Shown here piece after piece: positions 1-5,676 of a stretch of 12,264 nucleotides of DNA. Position numbers and translations under genes: made by a program. Source of the stretch: JAGUXG01 sp043798435 (GTDB taxonomy: Bacteria; UBA9089; UBA9088; JAGUXG01); the NCBI GenBank assembly GCA_043798435.1, contig JAZDOR010000055.1, forward strand, positions 1 to 12,264. Reading direction: 5' to 3'. Numbering within the stretch: position 1 is the first letter of the stretch; every line of letters starts with the position of its first letter. The notes beneath the pieces are model-generated. The model did not search any database. It was given only the letters and a program-made list of their open reading frames with translations, and had not been told where the DNA came from.

Positions 1-108
1 CAAGGGATTGGTCTGCCCTTTTTTAAGCCAAAAACTACTTATGTAACCGTTCACCTCCATAGCATTTCTATAAATACACCCCATAAACAAAAAATTCCTT
101 GCTATCAT
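1..108 (-). CDS. Possible partial protein, N-terminal 36 residues only
   Basis: Reading leftward from an ATG at 108, the frame stays open for 36 codons to the window edge. The ATG is preceded by AAAAGGAAGTCA, a plausible ribosome binding site about 5 nt upstream. The peptide starts MIARNFLFMGCIYRN and contains a short hydrophobic stretch followed by Gly-Cys, which could be a weak lipoprotein signal, but no family is recognisable. It lies downstream of rnpB on the same strand. With so few codons the open frame could be chance; the binding site is the main support. Confidence 0.3.
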   Translation of the reverse strand, partial: MIARNFLFMGCIYRNAMEVNGYISSFWLKKGQTNPL

Positions 109-210
109 TGACTTCCTTTTGGTAAATTTAATATCTAAAAACATTATAAAATTATCATTCCGAACAGTATTGTAACTGTCCCCTATTTCCTTTCCCCAGA
201 TTTTAATGAA

Positions 211-548
211 AAGTAGGCGATAAGCCGGATTCTGTTTATGTGGTCATCTATCTAAGGATGGCTGTTACCAGCTATCTCTTGCGTCCTACCCGAAGAAGGC
301 CAGGCGAGCCTATCTCTTCTTTTTTGGACTTGCACCGGAAGGGGTTTAGCGAGCCTAAAGATCGCTCTTTAGCTGGGGAGCTCTTACCTCTCCTTTTCAC
401 CTTTGCCTGTAAGCTTTGCAGCTTCCATCGGCTGTGTATTTTCTGTGCCACTTTCCATAGGATCACTCCTCCTGGGTGTTACCCAGCATCCTGCCTTTTG
501 GTGTCCGGACTTTCCTCAAGCCTAAGCTTGCGACCACTTCGCCTACTT
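211..548 (-). ncRNA. rnpB: RNase P RNA, bacterial type A
   Basis: This is the catalytic RNA of RNase P, which cuts the 5' leader from precursor tRNAs. On the minus strand it shows the hallmark conserved blocks: GAGGAAAGTCCGGAC near the 5' end (528 to 501 region), GGTAAGAGCTCC in the middle (about 388-377), GGTGCAAGTCCAAA, GGGTAGG, and ACAGAATCCGGCTTAT near the 3' end (about 234-219). The first and last 9 nt (540-548 and 211-219) are perfectly complementary and form helix P1, which fixes both ends and a length of 338 nt. The 5' end lies 4 nt beyond the stop codon of the secreted protein gene, so it either uses a promoter inside that gene's last codons (GATAAT at 560-565 is a candidate -10) or is processed from the long transcript. 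Confidence 0.97.
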
Positions 549-552
549 TATA

Positions 553-3500
553 TTACTTTATTATCCCAATCTTTCCAAAGACTGCTTCTCCCTGGGACTC
601 TATCCTGTAGAGATAAACACCTGAGGCAGTATTTCCGACCTGCCACTGCCATTTACCAGCGGTGATATTCTCTTCTTTTATCAGTAGTTCGCCAGCGATA
701 TTAAAGATGCTAATGATTGAAGGTGAAGGCAAGTTGTCATTAGAGTCTCCAAAGGTTATTCTGCCTCTGTGTTTGGCAAGCTCCCAGGCTCGGTAAGGGT
801 TAGGAAAGACAGGCACCTTCTTTAATCTTAAAGACTCTCCTGCTGGGGCAAATATGGAAAGATGGGTTGTTGTGCCGTAGAGAGTGTTTCTCTCTAAATC
901 ACGGCTGGTCTCTATTGGAATCCATATTCCATTTTGATAGGTATAGAAGATTAAGTTCCTCTCATCTATGTTTGTGCCATCGATCAAATGGCTGTAAGTA
1001 TTTGGATAGGCAAGGCTAATGTTTATTGTGCCAGTTCCAGAGAGCGGTGCGTTGTCTGTGCCAAAGGCAGAGATGGAAAGGGAGATACCAATATTATTTT
1101 GTGGCAAAGGAGAGGCAGGGGCTATCTCTATCTTGTAAGGTCTGTCAAAGGTGTTTTTAGATACAGTAATTGTAGCTGGGATGCTCTCATTTTTCCAGAT
1201 AGAGCTTGCAGTTGGGCTTCCATAAACATAGAAAGAGATGCTTCTGTAAACCTCGCCATTGGTGATGGTAGCCAGGATAAGTCCAGCCTTGGAAAAGGTT
1301 ATAGCAAAGATTGTCTTGCTTCCATTAAATGATTGTTGAAGGCTGGTAGGAAAGATTTGGTCTTGGTCATAGACTATAATTGTGCCTGGGTCACAATGAT
1401 TTTCATACTCATCAAGCATCCAAACATCTATTGGAAATGGAGACTGGGCAGTAGGAGTTCCATAAGCTAATTCAAGGGAGGAAGCCTGAGAAGAGGCAGA
1501 GACAGAGAAGGCAGCTTGGGTAAAAAATGCACCCAAGGTTGCTGTGGCTGTATAAGAGCCTGCCTGTTTGAGTATAAAAGATAGGGTTTTACTTCCTAAA
1601 AATGGGGTCTGGGTGGCGAATTCTGATGAAGAGAGATGCAAGGTGCCTGTGTAGCCTGGGGTCTCATTATAGAAAGAGTCCTGGGCAAGGACAAAAAAGG
1701 TAAAGTTTCCTCCAGCTACACCCTGATTGGGGCTGACATAAAGAGCAATAGAGGTTGTAGAGCCTGGGAAAATCTTGCATGTAATAGGTTGAAAGAGGCT
1801 ATATTTATAACTTGCCTCTACCCTGATTTCACCTGCCTTGTTTGATAAAAGAACAGCCCCTGCAGTTCCATCAACTGTGGTTGAGGTAGAGGTTATTGTG
1901 CCAGTACCAGAAAGAATGCTCCAGCCAATCTCTGCCCCTGTTATTGGATTGGTAAATTGGTCCGCAAGATAGGCAAAGAGGGTTAAACTGCCAACATCTG
2001 CTGAGGTATCAGGTGATTTGCAGAGGGTAAGTATGTCTGGAGTATCAGGATAGATACAGACTATTGTTGTGCCGAATATCTCTGGAAGAAAGCTGTCTGT
2101 AAGGGTGATCGTTTGGGTTCCTGCGGTCTTGAGACTCAGGGTAAAGGAGGCTGTGCCATCAGAAAAGGTTACCGAACTTACACCTGGGTAAATACGGGCT
2201 GTCCCCTGATAGCCTGTGGAGATAGAGCCTGTGTGAGAAAGAGCTTCTGCGGTAAAGACTAAATCATGCCCTGCTGTCCCTGTGCCAGGCCCTGTTATTT
2301 TGAAAGATGCCGCAGGAATCACAGTGAAAGAGGCTGTGGCAAAAATGCTTTCGCAGGTTGCCGTGATAAAACCTGCACCTGCTGAATATGAATATAGCGT
2401 GGTCTCTGTTGCATAAGATGTGCTTAAAGTGCCAAGGGTTGTTGTCCAGGTACAGGGCAGATTCAATTGATTTCCGACAGAGTCATGGACCTGGGCAAAA
2501 ATAGTCTTTTTTCCTCCAATGGGAATAGTAAAAGGGAAGGGGAAGGGTTGGAGCATAATATAGCCTAAACTATAGGAAACATAGAAACAGTCTGTAAGGC
2601 AGGCTGTCCAATAGGAGTTGGTGAGAAAGAGGCTATATGTTCCATGTTTTGTCCCATAGAGGCTAAAGAGAAAACTGATAGTGGTTGTTCCAGATATAGC
2701 CGTGAGAGAGCCTTCTCTGATATTGCCTCCCATAACCAGCCTGGCAGTTGTCTTTGGCGAAAACCACTTGCCAGTAATCTCTAAGGTGCAGGTTCCTGTA
2801 TTTGGTGCAGATGTTGGACTGACAGTCGCTATCTCGGGAATGTTTCCAGCCAGAAAATCCCTTTGCTCTCCTTTTGCGAGATTCAAGGTAGCCGACTCTG
2901 GCATAAAGACCCAATTTAATTTTTCCGCTTTGATAGTGTAGGTTCCTGGATACAGTAACTCTATGCAGTATGAGCCTAAACCATCAGTAGTAGTCTGTGT
3001 AGAATAGTCGCCTGTAATAGTCAGGGTTGCACCTGCCAGAGGCTCATCATCGAGAGTAGTGATTGAGCCCTTGAGATACAGCTTTGAGCTTGAGAATAGA
3101 ACCTTTGGGTTTGGGTTATAAAAATCTACCCTTTCGGACCAGATAGAGGGGCTGAATCCGTACCATTGTTTTTCTGGTTTTATGGTATAGATTCCCGGGT
3201 AGGTGATGTCAAACTGAAAGTATCCATTTGCAACTGTGGTAGCAGTTGCAGATTTTCCTCCTGAAAGGACGAGATGGACATCAGAGACACTATCCCCTGT
3301 GACTGTGCCTTCAATAAATATAGGCCTACCAAGAAAATGATAGGTCTTGTTTGGATTCTCATAGCCAAAGAACCTTGTCTCTGAAGTTGGCAGGTTGAAG
3401 CTATAGCCTGGCATCTCCAGGGTGATGGTGTAGGTATCAGGGTTTGTCAGGTCAAACCAGAATGAGCTATTTGTGCCAATAGTGATAGAGCCTACTCCGC

Positions 3501-3777
3501 TTACGGTAACAGTAGCCCCTAAAATTGGTTTGTTCTCCGGGGTAGTTACAGAACCAGCAATATATCCTTCAAAGTTTTGAAGGGCATAGCCCCCTCCCTC
3601 TCTCTTTCCGAAGATATAGCACTTATTTTCGGATGGGACACCTATCACTACTTGAGGTTCATTTGAGGCTATAGAGGATATTGTCGCTGTCCCTTCAATG
3701 ACTATCCCTTTATCAATAGAAGGTTCATAAGGATAGCCTGCCCAAGCAATGAAAAGAAATAGAAAAAGATATTGCAT
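553..3777 (-). CDS. Large secreted multi-domain Ig-like surface protein with T9SS/FlgD-like C-terminal domain
   Basis: A 1074-residue protein. Residues 1-13 (MQYLFLFLFIAWA) form a short signal peptide, which argues for this ATG; an in-frame extension 52 codons upstream runs into queH and lacks a signal. Three carboxypeptidase-regulatory-like beta domains follow at about 70-148, 150-228 and 233-310, each with the GxVT...GATVT...G.Y.F.I..PGTYTI pattern. An IPT/TIG-like domain lies at about 313-400 and invasin/filamin-like Ig repeats at about 401-853. The last 90 residues resemble a type IX or FlgD-like sorting domain: FPNPYRA at 991-997, IFNIAGELLIKE at 1024-1035, ASGVYLYRI at 1051-1059, and terminal GKIGIIK. 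Such proteins are usually exported surface or adhesion proteins; this role is inferred, and no enzymatic domain is seen. The promoter is consensus-like and predicts a leaderless mRNA. Confidence 0.88.
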   Translation of the reverse strand: MQYLFLFLFIAWAGYPYEPSIDKGIVIEGTATISSIASNEPQVVIGVPSENKCYIFGKREGGGYALQNFEGYIAGSVTTPENKPILGATVTVSGVGSITIGTNSSFWFDLTNPDTYTITLEMPGYSFNLPTSETRFFGYENPNKTYHFLGRPIFIEGTVTGDSVSDVHLVLSGGKSATATTVANGYFQFDITYPGIYTIKPEKQWYGFSPSIWSERVDFYNPNPKVLFSSSKLYLKGSITTLDDEPLAGATLTITGDYSTQTTTDGLGSYCIELLYPGTYTIKAEKLNWVFMPESATLNLAKGEQRDFLAGNIPEIATVSPTSAPNTGTCTLEITGKWFSPKTTARLVMGGNIREGSLTAISGTTTISFLFSLYGTKHGTYSLFLTNSYWTACLTDCFYVSYSLGYIMLQPFPFPFTIPIGGKKTIFAQVHDSVGNQLNLPCTWTTTLGTLSTSYATETTLYSYSAGAGFITATCESIFATASFTVIPAASFKITGPGTGTAGHDLVFTAEALSHTGSISTGYQGTARIYPGVSSVTFSDGTASFTLSLKTAGTQTITLTDSFLPEIFGTTIVCIYPDTPDILTLCKSPDTSADVGSLTLFAYLADQFTNPITGAEIGWSILSGTGTITSTSTTVDGTAGAVLLSNKAGEIRVEASYKYSLFQPITCKIFPGSTTSIALYVSPNQGVAGGNFTFFVLAQDSFYNETPGYTGTLHLSSSEFATQTPFLGSKTLSFILKQAGSYTATATLGAFFTQAAFSVSASSQASSLELAYGTPTAQSPFPIDVWMLDEYENHCDPGTIIVYDQDQIFPTSLQQSFNGSKTIFAITFSKAGLILATITNGEVYRSISFYVYGSPTASSIWKNESIPATITVSKNTFDRPYKIEIAPASPLPQNNIGISLSISAFGTDNAPLSGTGTINISLAYPNTYSHLIDGTNIDERNLIFYTYQNGIWIPIETSRDLERNTLYGTTTHLSIFAPAGESLRLKKVPVFPNPYRAWELAKHRGRITFGDSNDNLPSPSIISIFNIAGELLIKEENITAGKWQWQVGNTASGVYLYRIESQGEAVFGKIGIIK

Positions 3778-3783
3778 AAAATA

Positions 3784-3812
3784 ATTATACCCTTTATTCC
3801 CTTTTCTGTCAA
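3784..3812 (-). promoter_or_regulatory. Consensus sigma70-type promoter for the large secreted protein, predicted leaderless
   Basis: On the minus strand TTGACA (3812-3807), a 17-bp spacer and TATAAT (3789-3784) match the consensus exactly. Only 6 nt separate the -10 box from the ATG at 3777, so transcription should begin at or within a base or two of the start codon. No Shine-Dalgarno sequence can fit. The -35 box overlaps the queH stop codon. Confidence 0.85.
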
Positions 3813-4327
3813 AAAATTGGTTTATAAACACAGCCACAATAGTTTTGGCGATACAGGTTGTATCTTTTGGATAGCTCCAGAGACCTTTTGAATCCATCCT
3901 TCTTCTTAAAATCATACCCTCTAAAACTATCAAACCCTGTTCCTATCTTATTTATAAGATGGCTATCCTTTTGAGGTGATACAGTCAATGTTGTGGTAAA
4001 TGGGATTTTGAGCTCTTTAGATTTTTGGAATGTTTTCTCCAATCTCATCCTGAAACAGATTCCACACCTCTTGCCACCCTCTGGCTCTTTCTCAAAACCC
4101 CTTGTCAGCTCAAGCCACCCCTTGTTTTCATAATCCCCTTCTATCAAACTAAACCCCAGAGCAGATGAGAGAATTTTTGTGGCTTCAAGCCTTCTATGAT
4201 ACTCCTCCTCTGGATGGATATTGGGGTTATAGAAGAATCCCACAGGCTCAAAACCATCTTCTCTCAGCCTTTCTACAATAGAACCCGCACAAACCCCACA
4301 ACAGATATGAAGCAGAATTAACTTCAT
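3809..4327 (-). CDS. queH: Epoxyqueuosine reductase QueH
   Basis: QueH catalyses the last step of queuosine synthesis, reducing epoxyqueuosine to queuosine in the wobble position of GUN-anticodon tRNAs; it is the non-homologous, cobalamin-independent counterpart of QueG. The 172-residue protein has the expected family length and start (MKLILLHICCGVCA). Visible family features are the N-terminal Cys pair C9-C10 with C13, the KRCGICFRMRLE segment with C88 and C91 (metal-cluster ligands in this family), the FFYNPNIHPEEEY segment at 31-43, TTTLTVSPQKD at 111-121, and the C-terminal NYCGCVYKP with C164 and C166. The ATG has only a distant AAAGGA (about 12 nt away), so initiation looks weak. It lies 95 bp downstream of the lipoprotein gene and may share its transcript. 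Confidence 0.93.
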   Translation of the reverse strand: MKLILLHICCGVCAGSIVERLREDGFEPVGFFYNPNIHPEEEYHRRLEATKILSSALGFSLIEGDYENKGWLELTRGFEKEPEGGKRCGICFRMRLEKTFQKSKELKIPFTTTLTVSPQKDSHLINKIGTGFDSFRGYDFKKKDGFKRSLELSKRYNLYRQNYCGCVYKPIF

Positions 4328-4362
4328 TATATAGGAATTTCCTTTTTTTGGACTTTAGATGA

Positions 4363-4418
4363 ACGCAGATTTTTAAGATTTATAAAATATTATCCTGTAA
4401 ATCTGCGAAAATCTGCGT
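4363..4418. repeat. Inverted repeat with CGCAGATTT arms between lipoprotein and queH genes
   Basis: ACGCAGATTTT at 4363-4373 is the exact reverse complement of AAAATCTGCGT at 4408-4418, enclosing a 34-nt AT-rich loop. A second copy of AAATCTGCG at 4399-4407 sits 10 bp before the right arm copy, so the left arm can pair with either. Either DNA strand can form the hairpin. No T-run follows it, so it is not a typical terminator; it could stabilise or attenuate the transcript, or be a dispersed repeat. Confidence 0.75.
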
Positions 4419-4422
4419 CCCA

Positions 4423-5001
4423 TTAACTTGATTTGGAAAGAGCGGTCTTCATCTCAGAGAGAAATGCCTCTGTTGGTCTATAGCCAATTACTTGGTGAAT
4501 CACATTGCCTTCTGGACTTATAAAAAGAATGGTCGGAAGCCCTCTTACCTGAAATTTTCTGGCAATTTCTATTTCTTTGTCGCAGTCTACCTTTACCGAT
4601 ACAAAACTCTTTGAAAGGGAGATTACCTCCTGATTCTTGAATGTCTCAGCCTCTAATTTTTTACACCAACTACACCAATCTGCGGTGAAGTGAACCATCA
4701 AAGGTTTGTTCTCCGCTTTTGCTCTCTTTAGCCCATTTTCAAACAGAAGCCATTCAATCCCTTCTTGCTTTATGGTTTGCTGAGGAGAAGGTTCTGGTCT
4801 TTCTCCTGACGGCATCTTCGGGAGCCCTTCTGATTTTACTGTTTGCTGAGAAGGAGGTTCTGGTCTCTCTCCTGGCGGTATCTTCGAGAGTTCTTCTGAT
4901 TTTACTGTTTGCTGAGGAATAGGCCATGCTTTCTCTTTTGGCATCTTCTCATGGCATCCAATAAAGAGAAAAAGAATACATACCAAAAACAACCCTTTCA
5001 T
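4423..5001 (-). CDS. Thioredoxin-fold lipoprotein (Thioredoxin_7/DUF255-like)
   Basis: A 192-residue exported thiol-disulfide protein. Residues 1-16 (MKGLFLVCILFLFIGC) are a lipoprotein signal with C16 as the likely lipidated residue; upstream in-frame ATGs would spoil it, and the promoter supports this start. Residues 29-81 are a Pro/Glu/Lys-rich linker made of about two and a half 22-residue repeats. The thioredoxin domain spans about 82-190, with HFTADWCSWCKK giving the active-site C110-S-W-C113 and the cis-proline loop RGLPTI at 153-158. The domain resembles those of DsbD C-termini and related periplasmic reductases, so it probably reduces or isomerises periplasmic disulfides on the inner or outer membrane; its partner is unknown. 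There is no DsbD-type membrane partner in the window. Confidence 0.88.
   Translation of the reverse strand: MKGLFLVCILFLFIGCHEKMPKEKAWPIPQQTVKSEELSKIPPGERPEPPSQQTVKSEGLPKMPSGERPEPSPQQTIKQEGIEWLLFENGLKRAKAENKPLMVHFTADWCSWCKKLEAETFKNQEVISLSKSFVSVKVDCDKEIEIARKFQVRGLPTILFISPEGNVIHQVIGYRPTEAFLSEMKTALSKSS
4759..4917 (-). repeat. Tandem 66-bp (22-codon) repeat in the lipoprotein linker
   Basis: Residues 29-50, 51-72 and the partial 73-81 begin PQQTVKSE, SQQTVKSE and PQQTIKQE, and the first two end in GERPEPP and GERPEPS. The period is 22 residues. It forms a flexible charged spacer between the lipid anchor and the thioredoxin domain; copy number could change in frame without breaking the gene. Confidence 0.9.
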
Positions 5002-5008
5002 TATTATA

Positions 5009-5038
5009 ATTATATAACAACCTAACTTAATTTGCCAA
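5009..5038 (-). promoter_or_regulatory. Promoter of the thioredoxin lipoprotein, predicted leaderless
   Basis: Minus-strand TTGGCA (5038-5033), an 18-bp spacer and TATAAT (5014-5009) precede the ATG at 5001 by 7 nt. There is no Shine-Dalgarno-like sequence in the interval. A second, overlapping TATAAT at 5008-5003 would place the start inside the gene and has no matching -35. Confidence 0.75.
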
Positions 5039-5073
5039 GCGTTTATATCGCTTTTGTTAGACAATGACTGCAT

Positions 5074-5396
5074 CTATTCCCATCAATTCTCTGGTACTCT
5101 TAGGTTTATCGATGGGCAAGGCTCTGGAGTTTCTTGCTTGCAATATAAAGCTATTCAAGGGGAAAAACCATAGCCACAAAGACAATCTGAGTCATCACCA
5201 AAGAGTAATCAGGTAGAGAGAATCATGTTCAAAGTGATAGGAGACTCCTCCCAGGTCTCAAGATGGGAAATCCAGGTTACTTGTGACCTCTTGATTAGCT
5301 TCCCATCTTTACTCTGTTTTTTATCATACTCCTTCCACTTTGTCTCCTTGAAGGAAGAAAGACCAATGGCATTTTTTAGTAATCCATATTAGAAAG
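5074..5396. other. Non-coding gap with a long imperfect palindrome
   Basis: No convincing gene is visible. A 50-codon frame from an ATG at 5064 and a 55-codon frame from 5224 lack binding sites and family resemblance. The one clear structure is at 5260-5309: AAGATGGGAA and TTCCCATCTT are perfect 10-bp arms, and inside them AGGTTAC (5274-5280) and GTGACCT (5283-5289) pair again around a 2-nt turn, giving a 50-nt nearly symmetric hairpin. No T-run follows on either side, so it does not look like a simple terminator. Confidence 0.6.
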
Positions 5397-5539
5397 GACA
5401 GGAATGAGGGATAAGACAAAGACCAGGGATAGAACTATAGCTCTATAGAGGAAAGTAAACTATCCCAGGGGTCATACTTTATAAGCCTTAAAGCAGGAAA
5501 GTTTCTGGAAACGGGAGGTTGGTGATTCAGAGATATTAA
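5397..5539 (+). pseudogene. Decayed C-terminal fragment of a secreted protein (copy A)
   Basis: After GGACAG at 5397, the DNA from about 5445 to 5534 aligns with 8412-8502, at roughly 84% identity over the best 81 bp. One base is missing in copy A after the Lys-Ala-Gly-Lys codons (near 5502), and upstream stops interrupt the frame. Correcting the missing base restores a tail reading KLSQGSYFISLKAGK, then a short stretch ending RLVIQRY and TAA, the pattern of FlgD-like or T9SS-type C-terminal domains. About 30 bp that are present in copy B are missing from its upstream half. It is a relic with no start. Confidence 0.75.
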
Positions 5540-5553
5540 AAGACTTTAGAAAC

Positions 5554-5605
5554 AAGACTCAAGACTTCAGACTTTATTTTATTGGTCTATGGTCTGATGT
5601 CTTGT
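5554..5605. repeat. Degenerate 7-bp repeats forming inverted arms
   Basis: AAGACTC, AAGACTT and CAGACTT (5554-5574) are consecutive heptamers; GTCTATG, GTCTGAT and GTCTTGT (5585-5605) are consecutive heptamers in the opposite sense. AAGACTTCAGAC (5561-5572) and GTCTGATGTCTT (5592-5603) pair at 11 of 12 positions around a 19-nt AT-rich loop. It sits just upstream of the glycosyltransferase promoter. Confidence 0.75.
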
Positions 5606-5641
5606 CAGTTTTAGTACAACAACTTATGCAAAATACTATAA

Positions 5642-5670
5642 TTGACAGAAGAAGGGGTTTGGGTTATAAT
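5642..5670 (+). promoter_or_regulatory. Consensus sigma70-type promoter for the glycosyltransferase, predicted leaderless
   Basis: TTGACA (5642-5647), a 17-bp spacer and TATAAT (5665-5670) match the consensus perfectly. A GTG in the glycosyltransferase frame follows after 6 nt at 5677. This promoter decides the start: the longer in-frame ATG at 5602 would put the promoter inside the coding region and add an unsupported 25-residue extension. Confidence 0.85.
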
Positions 5671-5676
5671 TGGGGC

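Noticed and set aside
2..24. AAGGG/CCCTT stem followed by six T on the plus strand, terminator-like
   Set aside because: Only five weak pairs with a 9-nt loop and no upstream plus-strand gene visible; cannot be distinguished from chance.
160..183. ACAGT/ACTGT hairpin after rnpB as its terminator
   Set aside because: Five-pair stem with no T-run on the rnpB strand; about 30 nt beyond the rnpB end. The adjoining TGTCCCC motif is suggestive of a dispersed repeat but a single copy proves nothing.
3778..3933. 52-codon N-terminal extension of the large secreted protein
   Set aside because: It overlaps queH, carries no signal peptide at its start, and precedes the promoter and the evident signal peptide.
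5064..5216. 50-codon frame from an ATG at 5064
   Set aside because: No binding site, no good promoter, no recognisable sequence; open length is ordinary for such DNA.
5602..5676. ATG at 5602 as glycosyltransferase start
   Set aside because: It would place the perfect promoter inside the coding region and has no binding site; the added residues show no membrane or signal feature.
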